From positions 1,729,010-1,793,009 of the forward strand of contig JAHNZQ020000010.1 in assembly GCA_019155205.2 (NCBI GenBank): a stretch of DNA of 64,000 bases, read 5' to 3'. Below the pieces are notes generated by a model, which was not told the DNA's origin, made no database searches, and worked only from the letters and a program-made list of their open reading frames with translations. The position numbers and the translations under genes were made by a program. How positions within the stretch are numbered: position 1 is the stretch's first letter; every line of letters starts with the position of its first letter. This document shows positions 43,945-55,351 of this stretch, one piece after another. The stretch is from Gracilaria vermiculophylla. Its lineage: Eukaryota; Rhodophyta; Florideophyceae; Gracilariales; Gracilariaceae.

Positions 43945-46622
43945 AGACACCTGAAGTTCGAGACACCCCGACCAGAAGGCGTTGTATGAACGCATAGCGT
44001 ATCAATCTAAGCACGGAGCTGTTCTGTCATGGATAGTAGAGGACTCCAAGAGCTACGTTGACCTCAAAGAAAGGCGCCAGCTATGTGTTTCACGCTCCAC
44101 GCATGCGACGAAAGCTCACATGTGCTTGCAGCGGGTGGACGAGAGGTTGAATGCAACGAGACGTGAACAGTGCTCCAGCGCCTGAACAAAAGGCACGCAC
44201 TCGGAGCGCCGCGTCGCTGTTGTCCCGTGAAGCAATTGTAAATGGCCTTCTCGCGATCGTTTAACCAGGCAGCTCCGACGAAGTTGGGGAGTGGAAAGTG
44301 AAACGTAGACTACCGTCAAAGTTGTCACATGACCGCTTCAGTACGGTGCACCAACGCGCCTTGCTTCACTGTGCACGACCTTCTCATGGACCGCCCAGTT
44401 TCAGTTCTCCTGTCCCCCACTTTTCGGCACAACTTTGGCAGCCGTTCTCGAGATTTGAAAGCAAATACGTGAATCAAGCCTGCTTTCACGTACATCACCA
44501 CGGCATCGTACGATCCCCGCCGCCCGCCGTGCATATGTGCATTTTGGGTGATCGGCACATCATGTTCAAAACTGTCTTCATGCAAATCACTGTCCGAGAG
44601 GAGCGGAGAAAAGGAGCGTCCCTCGCTGCGTTCTCTCGAGACTCAAGCGAAGAGGTGCTTTTTTCTAGAGCTGGAACGTATAGAACGCTACACTGCGGCC
44701 TTGCGTTCGTGAAATCTTGTGCACAAAATTTGCGACCATCTTCACGATTTTCCTCGATCAGACACGTCCGCGTGCACGCCACGGCTAGAATTATAACGGC
44801 AGTTTGTGCATTACCATCATGATGAGCGTCGATGTTCCCCATTCCGCGCTTGTTGAAAGGTGACGCACGGCTTTCGATGCAAATGCCGAGGCGGGATCTT
44901 CCAAGAAAGAAAACTTTCCTGCCTCAGTGGGAGAAAATCTTTCTTGAGGCCTGTGGTCCGTTGCGATGACAATTCACATTTGTTATCACGTCCACCGGGC
45001 GCAATCATCCAGGTTTAAACACTGAGGGTGGCCTATACATATTTTTTCTTTCGATTCCTGCTGTCGCGCTAATATTTTATGTTAATATCGCGTCGACATC
45101 AGCAAAAGCCAAGAATAACTTCCGATCGCCATCGAACCGTACTTTATATTTCCTTTCTTTCTTGCAGGCTGCTGCTCTTTGCCCGGAAAGGGCACCGACA
45201 CCATGGACGAAAACAATCCGATAGGGATAAGATTGCGATATTCACTGACAACCTTGTGAGCGATTTCAATAAGTTTCCGGGAACGCCCCTCCATTGCATC
45301 CATTCAATTTAGTGCTAATGATTTGCAGTACTTCAAGACTACCATGCTCTTCGTATTGCCAAGCATGTTAAAATCCCATGCGTTTCGTTAACGAAATCAA
45401 TCCGGCGCTCCGCGTAGATCGAGCGCATGTTTGACACCTTGTATCGATTTTGAACAATGGATACGATTTATAATTAATGCTCTTCTTTGTATGTGGTTTT
45501 CAGCAATATGAAGGGCAAGGAAACGCTTTCGATAATATAGCGAAAGGCGATCTGATCGAATCGCACGTGAAAGAAACTCAATACACTGCGCTTCACCGCA
45601 TGCAGAGATACCCTAACTCAAATCTCCCCTCAGAAGAAGGTTGACTTTTTGACCGGCAATTCTCCTTCATAAGCAATTCTGGTTTGAAATCCCTTCTGAG
45701 ACATTTATCTATTGAGTTAATTTCAACACTTTTAAGTGAGAACGATGCAAAGAGTAGAAACTATATACTACAAGATTATTTCAACGATCCTGGTATAGCT
45801 GTGGAAATTTCTGTTTCTTCAAATACGAGTCAGGGATGTTGCTAACATTCCCTGTGCAAAATGCGATGTATTCAAGAGTAATACACTACGTTACGGAAAT
45901 GGACAAGAGCAGTCAAGTTCTTAGACATGAAAACAATAAAATCTGCAGGTTCTCTCGGTCCGAGCTATTTCACAGGGACTTGATTTTATGATATAAGAAA
46001 GTTTTACAAGTCTCTCTGTAGCAAAAGACACTTGAAGAATTGACTCTGCACCGATGTCGATTGTTCTCAAAATTTATCCTCTAGCGGTCCGTGAGAGCAG
46101 ACTGTTCATTCAATCGTTCAGAAAAAAATTTCTATCGTGAAATGAAGAGTGTTTGCTACAAATGTTAGTGCACGAAAAACAATCTTTACGAGACGCAAAA
46201 GAGTGCTGTCTCTTCATCATCTGTCCCTCGATAGCGAGAAAGGAAACCATGGGTGCTTGTCATTGACAGTATTAAGCTCTAGAAAAGCAATTCGTGCATC
46301 TTTGAAAAAGCTACTTAGCCTGAGGCAAATCTTTTTGCTTCATTTCGCCGACAAATACTTCTCCAGTACCTTAATGGACGATATAGGTTTTTTATAGGAA
46401 ATATTGAATAAATGGACTTCTGAAACACCCTTGACTTTAAACATGAGCAGGAATTATTGAGAGCAAAGTTCTTTAGGCTATGTCCTCCTTTACTGCTTAA
46501 AGTAAATGGTATTACGAGCACTAAAGTAAGTTTCATGACGTTGAGGAACCCACAAGTGATTTTACTCGGGTGACCAGCACATATTCTCTTCTCATTCCCA
46601 AATATAAACAGTGGAAAAGCGC
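43730..46622. other. long intergenic region
   Basis: About 2.9 kb. 44000-44950 has intermediate GC and open frames on both strands; 45000-46600 is AT-rich. A segment at 45167-45250 follows a good acceptor-like TTTCTTGCAG and reads DKIAIFTDNL, faintly like SF2 helicases, but no gene could be assembled. Confidence 0.4.
43914..43943 (+). repeat. uninterrupted run of 30 G
   Basis: A homopolymer G tract about 185 bp upstream of the 858-residue gene start (poly-C on its coding strand). It may fold as a G-quadruplex; its length in the assembly may be inexact. Confidence 0.9.
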
Positions 46623-47428
46623 TTATCGTCGCAGGTTCTCCATGCGTGCTTCTAGAGCACTATCTTTCAGTGCATTCGCGTTCATTTCAGCAGGAGTGGC
46701 GTGATTTGCAGCAACAGCACCGAGTTTCGACCCCTGCTCTAATCCAAGTTCATCCAACACCTGGTTAATGACATCGTCAGTCTGAGCCTCTTCATCTGCA
46801 CCACCGAGTACATCTCCCATTGCGTCATCAACCATTTCTTGTGTCATTTCCATTTTTCCATGTTCCATTTCAAACTGCATCATGACATTTTGCATAGCCG
46901 GTAAGTTCATTGTTTGATTTATACGAGACATGATTTTGACCACATTGCCCATGGCGCTGGCCATGGACTCATTTGTTCTCATCGAAGTGAGCTGCATCGA
47001 AACGCTTTGCAATTGCGTCCGCATTTGGTACATTCGGGTGATGTGAGCGCGAGTGCGAACGAGGTCACGTGCCATAATACGCGCCGCATCGACTTGGCCT
47101 TCCTTCGCGACTTTCTTGATTTGGATCTTCACTCTTTGCTCTTGGGTTTCCATTTTCAGTCGCTCGCGTTCAAGCTCACGACATGCTTTATCAATGGACC
47201 TTTTTATGCAATGAAAGTAACGGAGAAAGAAACAAAAAAATTGCGTCAGAACCGCTGGTCATTAGGCAGTGTCGAGAAATACAGGTAAACTACACGAGGC
47301 ATTGACCATCGAGGGAGTGCGGGTGCGTACCTTTGATTTTTCTTAATCTGTTGAGCCAGAGTCTCTGGAGCCGGGGCCGGGGGAGGAGGCGGAGCGATAG
47401 GTTCTTTCTTTCCAAAAAGCCAAGACAT
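46623..47428 (-). CDS. VPS2: ESCRT-III subunit VPS2/CHMP2, two exons
   Basis: Exon 1 is 47428-47331 and exon 2 is 47199-46623. The 131-bp intron has donor GTACGC and an acceptor AAG after a T-rich tract, giving 224 residues. It begins MSWLFGKKEPI. The junction reads IKKNQRSIDKACRELERER, the VPS2/CHMP2 start of helix 1. The basic N-terminal half is followed by TSMRTNESMASAMGNVVKIM and an acidic C-terminal half. The end DSALEARMENLRR is a MIM1 motif that recruits the VPS4 ATPase. ESCRT-III polymers cut membrane necks in multivesicular body sorting and cytokinesis. A Pro/Ala insert (PPPPPAPAPE) at about 12-22 is unusual. Confidence 0.92.
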
Positions 47429-48198
47429 GATGTATCTTGGAGGTCTGCGAGAGTTGAGGACGGTGGTGGTAACGCGATTTCAGACAGTGGGAAGTAAGTT
47501 AGACTAGCACAACTTGACTATCGGAAAAACTGACGACGAGGTTAACGTTTCGCCGCGCTCGTGCCGTCTATAGCCGTCGTGAATACTGGAGCGGATAGTG
47601 GATGGGCTCGGCTGTGGTCTGGGATGAAATGGGGAGCGTCCGACAACAAGCAGCGTCAGAGGCCGTGTAGCATTGTTGGTCATGCATGCCAGCAAGGATC
47701 ATGTTTCTCGACGATTTATGGCGTTTTCGGCTTACAGCCGACAGACAGTGGGATACGGGATCCTTGAGACTTTACACCAGTTGCGAGCCGGAAGTTGGAA
47801 ACCTATACGCATTCCGGTCTCTCTCATTCTTCAGCTTTTATCGCAGATTGCGAATACGCTCGAAACCAATTTGTTCGAAACACAAGCGAAGTATGCGGTT
47901 TCTTGCGCGGCTTTCTGAGAGACCAGAGAGGCCCTCCTTGCCTCGCTAGTGCTCCTTTGACAGCTGTCGAAATGCAGGAGAACTGAACTTTCAGCGTATG
48001 GGGTCTTGGTTTTTGTGAAGCGTTTCATATTCGTTGACTTGCCTCGCAAAACTGTCGCGTCCAGATGCAATGAATCCAGATGCGCCAAGAAATATGTTTA
48101 CCGAAGTGTTTGAACTACATATTATGCACAGCAAACCTCTGTAGGTTGATGTGAGTTATCAAATAACTCCAACAATCTTGAAGTCAGTATCGCTGTAT
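47429..48198. other. intergenic region
   Basis: 770 bp between VPS2 and the cyclophilin, both on the minus strand. It holds the VPS2 promoter and the cyclophilin 3' end. No gene or RNA is recognised. Confidence 0.45.
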
Positions 48199-49397
48199 CT
48201 AGTCCAGTACTCCGGTATCCGTAAACTTCACTTCAGATACAGGTTTGTCACGTGCATCCGTCTTTGTGCGCTCTATTTTGCGCAAAGTGTCCATGCCTTC
48301 TATGACTCTTCCAAATAAGACATGCTTCCCATCCAACCAAGGAGTTTTTTCTGTTCATCGTTTCCAGCACTACAACGTCAGAGACCTGTCATAAACATAT
48401 ATTTCGATGCAAGCCATATGGGGGACGTACCGAATGTTATAAAAAATTGGGAACCTTGTTGCCAAACAGTTCAACATAATAAGGTCAGTATTCGTCATAC
48501 CATTGTTCAAACAACACTTACATTGAAAATTTTATGGACTGTGCTTACCGTTTGTGTCGGGGCCGGAGTTCGCCATGCTTAGAAGCCCGGGCGAAGAATG
48601 GGTAAACATGAACCCCTCATCTTTGACTGAATCATGTACGCAACCGAAAACAAAGGTTGTTAGTCATTCGATAAGGGATGACAATAGAATGGTAGGTACT
48701 TACATTTTGCACCATATATTGATTTTCCACCCGTGCCATTTCCTCTCTGAAACGCAAACCATTGGTTAAGACCTGCTTAAAGACACCATTTCTTTAGATG
48801 AAGAGGATGGGCTACCTTACCGTGAAATCTCCACCCTGAGCCATGAAACTCTTAATGCTCCGATGAACTGCATCAATTGACATGGTAAAAAACCAAGTTA
48901 GCGACCTCCCCCTAAACTCGGAATGCGTTGCAAATCACCTTACCTATGCTTCCTCTATATCCGAATCCCATTTCTCCGGTTGCTAATTTCTCAAAGTTTT
49001 CAGCAGTCTTAGGAAGATCCTCTCCAAATAAACCGATGACGATGCGTCCGGCGGGTTCCCCGGCAATCGAAACATCCATGTAAACTTTCTTCGTAACCTT
49101 GGCTTCAGCTGGGTTTAGGAATTGCATTGCGTTAGCGCTTGCTAGAGATCCCATCTTCTCTGCCGGAGTTGCTAGAATCCACAATCCCACGCCGATGAAT
49201 CCAGCGGTGATCAAGTTGTTTATGAGCCCACGACGAGAAATGGCTTCCATGACAGATTGAAGGCTCATCTTGGATGTGGACCGTGTCGAAGCACTCGTTA
49301 CAGGCAGTATTGGTGCTTTAGAACTTATGAGAGGCCGACCGCAAAAAGAAGACGACACATTCGGTGCGCTTGTAGCAAATGCAACTTTGACTTTCAT
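48199..49397 (-). CDS. thylakoid-lumen cyclophilin (peptidyl-prolyl isomerase), six exons
   Basis: Exons are 49397-48944, 48867-48821, 48746-48704, 48626-48549, 48454-48431 and 48350-48199, giving 265 residues. All five introns are GT-AG and every phase closes. The cyclophilin domain reads [71 protein letters not shown] and [14 protein letters not shown]. The catalytic Arg (in HRS) and the FFITF and W-L-D-G-K-H blocks are kept; FHRV has become VHRS. The leader has a Phe-containing transit region (AFATSAP), then [20 protein letters not shown]...ASANA, a twin-arginine lumen signal. Exon 5 is only 24 nt. ATG 49397 is used because the longer frame opens with TTG. Confidence 0.87.
48431..48454 (-). 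other. 24-nt microexon of the cyclophilin gene
   Basis: Encodes the core of SQFFIT in the active-site region. It is bounded by acceptor ACAAG and donor GTACGT. Skipping it would stay in frame (24 nt) but delete an essential strand. Confidence 0.8.
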
Positions 49398-49747
49398 CTT
49401 CCTGTTAACGCTTTTGAAAAACAACTGCGGTGCTGCGGTCAGATTGCACGCCTTTTCGCCCTTTCTGGTTGCAACCCTGTTTTCGTGGTTCAAAAAGGGC
49501 AATTTCTTTGAGTTCGGAACCTAAAGTTCTGCCGCAATCCAATTGCGAGCTAGGAAGGGATCACCAAACGACAACGCTAATTGAAGAAGATCGCTGCAGT
49601 TACTGAAGCTCATTCCGCAGCCATGTGCGCCTCCCACTGATGCAAAATCCTGACGCCTGCACCTGATCATTTTTAAAATGGATTATTTTTTTGAAACACG
49701 GATCAGCTGTTTTGTTCGATTTTGTTCATCTCGACGACAAACGGCTC

Positions 49748-50777
49748 CTAATAACATCTCGCAAAAGTTGCAGGTGCTGGTCCAGCAGAGTTGAGATCAA
49801 ATTCTCGAGCGCTTTTCTCATAGCCACGTATCACACCGAAATATACAGTTCCTCGAAATGGGAACGAGGAGGGAACAACTATCTGATGCCAATCACATGT
49901 GACGATTCTTTCAAGATTCCCATCCTCAGAACGTCAATACATGTCTACGGTACGAGCGAAGTTGTCGAAGGTAACCAAGTTACGCCAAAAAATAACAGAA
50001 TCGCAACTGAAACGCGGAATGGTTTCTCCCATTGGATGCCAACCTTTTCCTTGATGGTACTTGTTTTTCTTTTTCTCTCCAAGTTGGTTGTACAATGCGC
50101 CCGGGATCATTTTTAATGATGGATCTTGAGAATGATTTCCATGAGGCGTAAGTGGAACGATCTCTTTTGATATCTTAAAGCGCGGCTTCCACCTGCAAAG
50201 CTCGATCTTCTAGCGTGGGAGCAGCCAAAACCCCTTGAATTTGGCCGAACACGATTCCTTCGGCCTATCGGTGCAGCAGAGCATACGCTAGGGCGGCTCT
50301 GTGTCTCCTGCATATGCCCAAAACTAAATGATCTTTCACACAAGCCCAATTGAAGAAGACAAAAAATGTTTATCTTTACGGGCCCTATACTCAAGTCTTA
50401 ATTAATAATTGATGATCATTTCTGATCTTGGTTTTCACAGTCGCAGACTTTTTCGTGAACACGATTTGGGATCATCTTATCATGAACCTTTTTTGATACA
50501 CGCAGCACCGGTGAACGTTTCTTCAAGCATATTCTCCATCCCCGTCGTGGTTACACGCATTTTGAGGGTCGCTGGAATATTTTTTACGCCGTGTTTGCTC
50601 TTCTTCGCGATCTGGTTATAAAAGCGATGCATTTGCACATTACCTATGCAAGCCATGCTACCTCAATCTATTCCACCTGCGGCTTCGGTGCCCATGACAG
50701 TCGTGATGTCCATGACTTTTGATATCCGTCGCGGAATTCTTTCATCATTGCAAAGCACAAAGTTGCACGAAACCTCT
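49748..50777 (-). pseudogene. unrecognised spliced coding region, interrupted by one in-frame stop
   Basis: Three minus-strand open segments look protein-coding. Segment A (50777-50677) follows acceptor TTTTGCAG and reads LCNDERIPRRISKVMDITT. Segment B (about 50625-50483) reads IPATLKMRVTTTGMENML. Segment C (50192-49748) follows acceptor TTTGCAG and reads IVPLTPHGN, then YHQGKGWHPMGETIPRF, TFDNFARTVDM, IVVPSSFPFRGTVYFG and DLNSAGPAPATFARC. One TGA at 49936-49934 splits segment C, with the same frame open for 61 more codons to TAG at 49748. Connections between segments were not proved. It could be a recent pseudogene, a sequencing error or a recoded gene. Family not recognised. Confidence 0.42.
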
Positions 50778-51062
50778 CTGCAAAAAAGGAATAACTGGGC
50801 AGAATTTCGCGAATCTTGAGCAATGCGCTTGCCAAGAGAAAGTCGGAAAGGCAAAAGGAACGATGAGGAGCTCTTTTTTTCTCGTGCTAATCGCCCAGGA
50901 CTTACCTTACGTTAGTAGTTCAGATAGCCACAATTTATTTTATTACGAGTCATAAGCACTAGCTATAACCACAGCGCGTGAGATAACGGATAGGGAGTTT
51001 ATGCGTGCCACATCCTCGACAAGAACGCGCAACGGCCCGTCGTCCATACCCGCCGTCGCGCT
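50778..51062. other. spacer before the Cys-rich gene
   Basis: It contains a minus-strand 34-codon ORF (51047-50943) ending at TAATAAAATAAA and an upstream ATG on the plus strand at 51001. Neither is convincing as a gene. Confidence 0.3.
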
Positions 51063-52503
51063 ATGATATCCGCTAACGCCGCCCTTGTGCTTGCTCTTGT
51101 AGCGGCCTTCTAACTCTCCACTTCAACACGCTTCCGCTCTCTGGCCCCTCCGCAGCACGTTGTCACCTGTCAACAATCATGTCTAACGGACGGGGAATAT
51201 CAGCTCCAGAGCTACTGCAAGGAGCCCGATCGTGACTCATCTTCATCAGCTTTATGATGGGGCATCGATTTGGATGCCGAAGCACGCGTTTGTGCCCCGC
51301 GCCTGCCACGCAGATCCAACTGCTCCAAGGAAGGAGCCGCACAGTGGGAACCCGGCACTTTCTGCTGCTTTCTCGCCGACTCCAACCACGAGCAGCGCAC
51401 TTGTCTCCCGCAGCTTCCGGCCGGCGCCGGAAGCGGCCTCACGTCGATCGATGCCTGCCAAGGCGATCTTGTGTGTAAGATACAACCAAAGTGTCGAGCA
51501 TTCACTTCGGCCAGTCCGACCATGACTGCCAGACGCGAAATGGCTTCTACTACCGTTCCGACTTTTACGCAGAGCACCGCAAAACGCCCGCCCGGTGCTG
51601 CGTGTGGACTAGGACGTTACAAGTATGAGAGTCAGGGCTTCTGCGCCGACGCCATCAGTACGTATGGAGAAAAGACCGAAAAGGCCGGCATGTGTCAACG
51701 ATACTCGCGTTCTTCCACAAGAGTGCCGTCGCGAGCGTCACGAGCTGATGTTCTCAAAGCAGTTTCACGGTATGCTTTGGTGCAGCTGCCTTCGGGAACG
51801 CGTGCCACTGGGTGCCGCCTGTAGCAACGAGTTTGTGACTTGTGGAAGGCATGCGGTCTGCACAGAGGTTCCAAGTGTTGAGCGCCGTTTCTATAGCCGG
51901 CAATTTCCGATGCGCACCTGCATGAAGGTTTTGCCGAATGGTGCGCGGTGGGAGGATCGGTTACGCTTCACGTGTGAGGAGGGTGGGTTCTGTGTGAATG
52001 GCACTTGTCAGAGTTCATACAGCTCCAACTGTTCCTGTTACATTTCCTCGCGTTGGTGAGGATTATTGTGTTCAAATGGCCGCCTGGCACGGAATGCAGA
52101 GTAGATCCTGAGTCGCTAGGACGTAGAGAGCTGTGTCGTCTACCGGTTTTGCAAGTGGGTTTGTGGGAACCGCGTTTCAATACCTCTAGATTTGAACGAT
52201 TATGTGTCTAGTTGTACGTCCAAGATGGACCCTGATACATACTATATTTATCACCTGTGTCTGTCGCTGCAACCAGAAATGCAAGAAATATTTGCACGGC
52301 GGGAGAGGCTACAAGGCTCGCGGCTGGAGGCTGTGCCGAGCGAAGAAGAAATCGGTTTCATTTGTGAAAACGATGGTTCGTGCATTGAACATCTCAAGTG
52401 CGAGCCATCTTTTGGCACGCTACCATTCCAAAGCAGATTCTATGACCCATCTCTATCTCTCAACGTCAGAGATCCATGCCGTCTGAATCCTCGTCCCGCA
52501 TGA
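51063..52503 (+). pseudogene. cysteine-rich secreted-type protein, modules broken across frames
   Basis: ATG 51063 opens a signal-peptide-like start (MISANAALVLALVAAF), then a TAA at 51111. A possible leader intron would end at CCTCCGCAG near 51153. The same frame continues Cys-rich (CQQSCLTDGEYQLQSYC) with a TGA at 51255, then open to 51824. The coding signal moves to another frame at about 51650-52059, and again at 52070-52503. Modules share a PxGxxC start (RPPGAACG, VPLGAACSN, WPPGTECRV) and an end with FTCEEGGFCVNGTC or FICENDGSCIEHLKC. This suggests an extracellular or cell-wall protein family. Two stops plus two frame changes make a decayed copy likely, though undetected introns remain possible. 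Confidence 0.5.
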
Positions 52504-54898
52504 ACCAAGATGCGTGGCACAGATTGACATGAATTCCATTGGCCAGAGCAGGGCGCGCCCTCTTCCGCTTTTGTGCTTGCCAAAAAACGGGTCAAGCATT
52601 TGTCAAAAAGTAGTCGGTTTGTTCCAGCAGTGTTCACCGTAAGAGAACACTGCATGTGAATCAGAACAATTGAGGTGCAGCGAACGTGGGGTGTGCATGC
52701 CCTCTTCTCAAATGTGACATGAGTTGAATCAAGCTGTATCAGTTCTGATGAGATACGGAGTCTCTAGCATCCGATCGTAATGCCTTGTCGGGGAGCGATA
52801 TGATTTGAACCTTGACCCGTACGGAGCGGGTGGAAAGCGCGCTTTGGAGGGTGCATCATTTCTGGGGTTCCATCTCTTTCACGGTGTTTCCATCAAACGC
52901 TTCACAAACGATCGAAACGCCGTGGCATGCGACGTGGGACCTGGCGCTGCTTGCTGACTCCGTCAAGCTTCGTTGTGTGGATAATATAAAAATGGTGTCT
53001 GCAGGTAAGGAACTGTAGCGGAATGCGCAGTGCGCCTCTCTGGATACCAGAAGCGGTTGACGGCGCCATCAGTTGGGAAATTCGCATTAATTATCTTCTC
53101 AAGAATGATTGCCGGTGGTGGTGGCAGCTATGCCGACTGTTGCGGCGGTGCCGGCGGTACGGGCGGTGAAGGTGGTGGTGCCACCATCGCCGCCACGGGC
53201 CCCAGCACGACCTTAGTGAGGAAAGAGAGCGCGGTGAACGATAAACAGCTCTTTTACAGGAGGGTTTTGGCAGGGGTGCTACCCGCGGGGGAAGGGGGTG
53301 CCACCCACGGGAGCAGGGGGTGCCCACGGGAGAGTGGGACTTACTGTGACGTGGCCGGCTGAAAAACTTTTGGATTTCAAGAAATGTAGATAATGGTTTA
53401 CAGTGTTTCTGGATTAGGGTAGGAGAGTTGACACCCGAAGTGGCAAATGATGACTTGTCATTTGTTAAGCGGGTTCTCGAATAGTCGCGCCCGAGTGATC
53501 TGCTACTTACGTTTACAGTATCACTGACCAACCACTTTAAGACAACGGTTGACGGTACGAGCTAGCCCTACCCTCGTCGCGACTTGTTGACACTAGTCCG
53601 GCTCTCATCCGAGACGGATTCTCGACCGTTCTCTGCCACAGCCGTGATTGTTCTTCATCTCAACCGTTCATTGTAATTCGGTTTTGTTCCTCGACGGCAC
53701 ATTTCTACAACGGCGATCATTCTTCACCTGAACCGTTGGCTTATCTAGCCATGTTTATATCGGCTTTCTGTCGTACTATGATCGTTCACTCTCCGTTTAC
53801 CGGTCCTTAGGAGCAAATAAACCTTCTGTGACTCACTGAACGCCAGTGGGCACTGCCTTCCTGTGTAGCACGATAAATGGCATAAGTCGCTCTGTGTCTC
53901 CTACTTCTTCACCATAATGAAAATCTGAAGCTAAGTGTGAGAAGGAATTCAATATCAGTTGCTGAAACCAATTTTTACGCTTCCGACCTTCTCTGTCGTG
54001 GCATCTCCGCCGGCTTCGCCTCTTTTGATATGGAAAGAAACTATAACACTTGTGACGTCTGTCTCATGGTATGGTGGCAGGAAACCGTAGCCTGCCTGCC
54101 CTTGTTGCTGGCTAGATCTTCGGCCACAAGCTTGCCGGCGGCGCATTTTTTGCAGTCTGGGCACCGACGACCGCTGCATCGGCCATGGGAAGAGGTTAAG
54201 CCAAAGGTGTCCCGAATCATTACATTGTAACTTGTGAACTGCAAAGCCGATTAAGGTAGAGGCGAAAGCAAGACGGCGGAGGCAGCTGACGTGAAAAGTG
54301 GGCTGGTGTCAGTGGAATCACAGGTTTGCATGAAGAAGGCAATTTGCATTTGGATCATGAGGGGGAAAGGGTGGGAAAGTGCGGGATAAAGAGAAAAGGG
54401 ATTGAGGAAGAACATTATAGTATTGAGCCAAAGCAGATGCCAGTTTTATTTTTCTGCAATGAAGTAATGGCGTAGTTTATATTCACGAGAACGATCCAGT
54501 ATCTATAACGTTAGAATCTCACGAAGGATCGTGTTGCTTGATTTTTCATCTCCGCATACGTAATGCTTGCTGTGAATATGCAGGAGAAGTGTGAGAGATT
54601 ACTGATTGCGTAAACGATCTGGTCATCGAATCCTCTTCAGTCTTTTCTTTCATTCTTCGTGGTGTTTGAGGATAAAGAGACTTAGTGCTGTTCGGGAGAG
54701 TGGCGATTTGTTTCCCATGGCTGCGAAGCCGCTAGTCGGCAGACGGATTGGTCTCACTGGAAGTACTGTGCGTCGCAGCGACAAGACAAACTGGCTTATG
54801 TTGAAATATGCATCAGATACGCACGCAACGTGGACATAAGCAAGGAAGTACTACCACAAAAGACCTAATTGAGCACCGTAGTTGTGTACGTTACTCTA
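52504..54898. other. intergenic, repeat-like
   Basis: No gene is supported. 53110-53185 is a GGT/GGC-rich low-complexity stretch, and 53270-53335 holds a short minisatellite with units around GGGGGTGCCACCCACGGG. 53520-53880 has alternating direct words (CAACGGTTGAC, CATCTCAACCGTTCA, CACCTGAACCGTTGG) and ends near AATAAA, as an LTR might, but no paired copy was found. Confidence 0.4.
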
Positions 54899-55013
54899 GC
54901 TAGTGTCTATCGGACCAGTGCGCTGACCTCCTATGAGGTCAAATTGACCTCATATGAGGTCAGCGCACCATCACGCAAAATTTAAAAAAAATTGAAATCT
55001 GATCCGTAGGCCT
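54899..55013 (-). repeat. palindromic dispersed repeat, copy 2 (inverted)
   Basis: This is the inverted homologue of 1695-1815. The 51-bp core at 54918-54968 has outer arms GTGCGCT/AGCGCAC and two 16-bp palindromes 21 bp apart. One is perfect (GACCTCATATGAGGTC) and one has a single C in place of A. Flank words TAGTGTCTATC and CCATCACGCAAAA are shared. Confidence 0.75.
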
Positions 55014-55351
55014 TTACATTTCGAATTTTAAACTTGAAAAACGGCCTACGGAGCTAATCAAGTTCTGCAAAGTTCTGTCTTCATGGCACCAATTCACAAT
55101 CAGGGAAGACAATGAAAAGTACCATGCTCGGCGAGCTTTTAACTGTATTTTCAAATGGATTGAATCTAGTTTCCTAGTTTTTTCTTGCGAAGCAGTGGAG
55201 GACTACGACTGTTTTCTGTCGACGTCAAGAGTTTTTGGAACGAAGAAAGCAGTTTTCAAATTACTTTCGGTTTATGACGAATGTGTATCATCTTAGAATG
55301 CAAAAGCATTGCTTTCACCAATTCTAAACTCTGTCAAGTTGCATCTAATGT
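55014..55351. other. spacer with an ATG-less open frame
   Basis: A plus-strand frame is open from 55003 to the TAG at 55294-55296 (97 codons, no ATG). It reads for example REDNEKYHARRAFNCIFKW. It borders the palindromic repeat and could be a fragment of a mobile-element protein or chance. Confidence 0.25.

Noticed and set aside
44298..44822. 174-codon plus-strand open frame
   Set aside because: It opens with GTG, has no motif and overlaps equally long frames on the minus strand.
45160..45400. Faint XPB/SF2 helicase-like words (DKIAIFTDNL, YHALRIAKHVKIP) around a putative intron
   Set aside because: The two words fall in frames that the visible splice sites cannot join, and none of the strong XPB blocks follow.
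49691..50116. 141-codon plus-strand open frame
   Set aside because: It opens with TTG and lies antisense to the more protein-like minus-strand segment; composition looks like an antisense shadow.
53520..53880. Solo LTR candidate
   Set aside because: It has an AATAAA near one end and repeated words, but no matching second LTR, no target duplication and no clear TG...CA ends.
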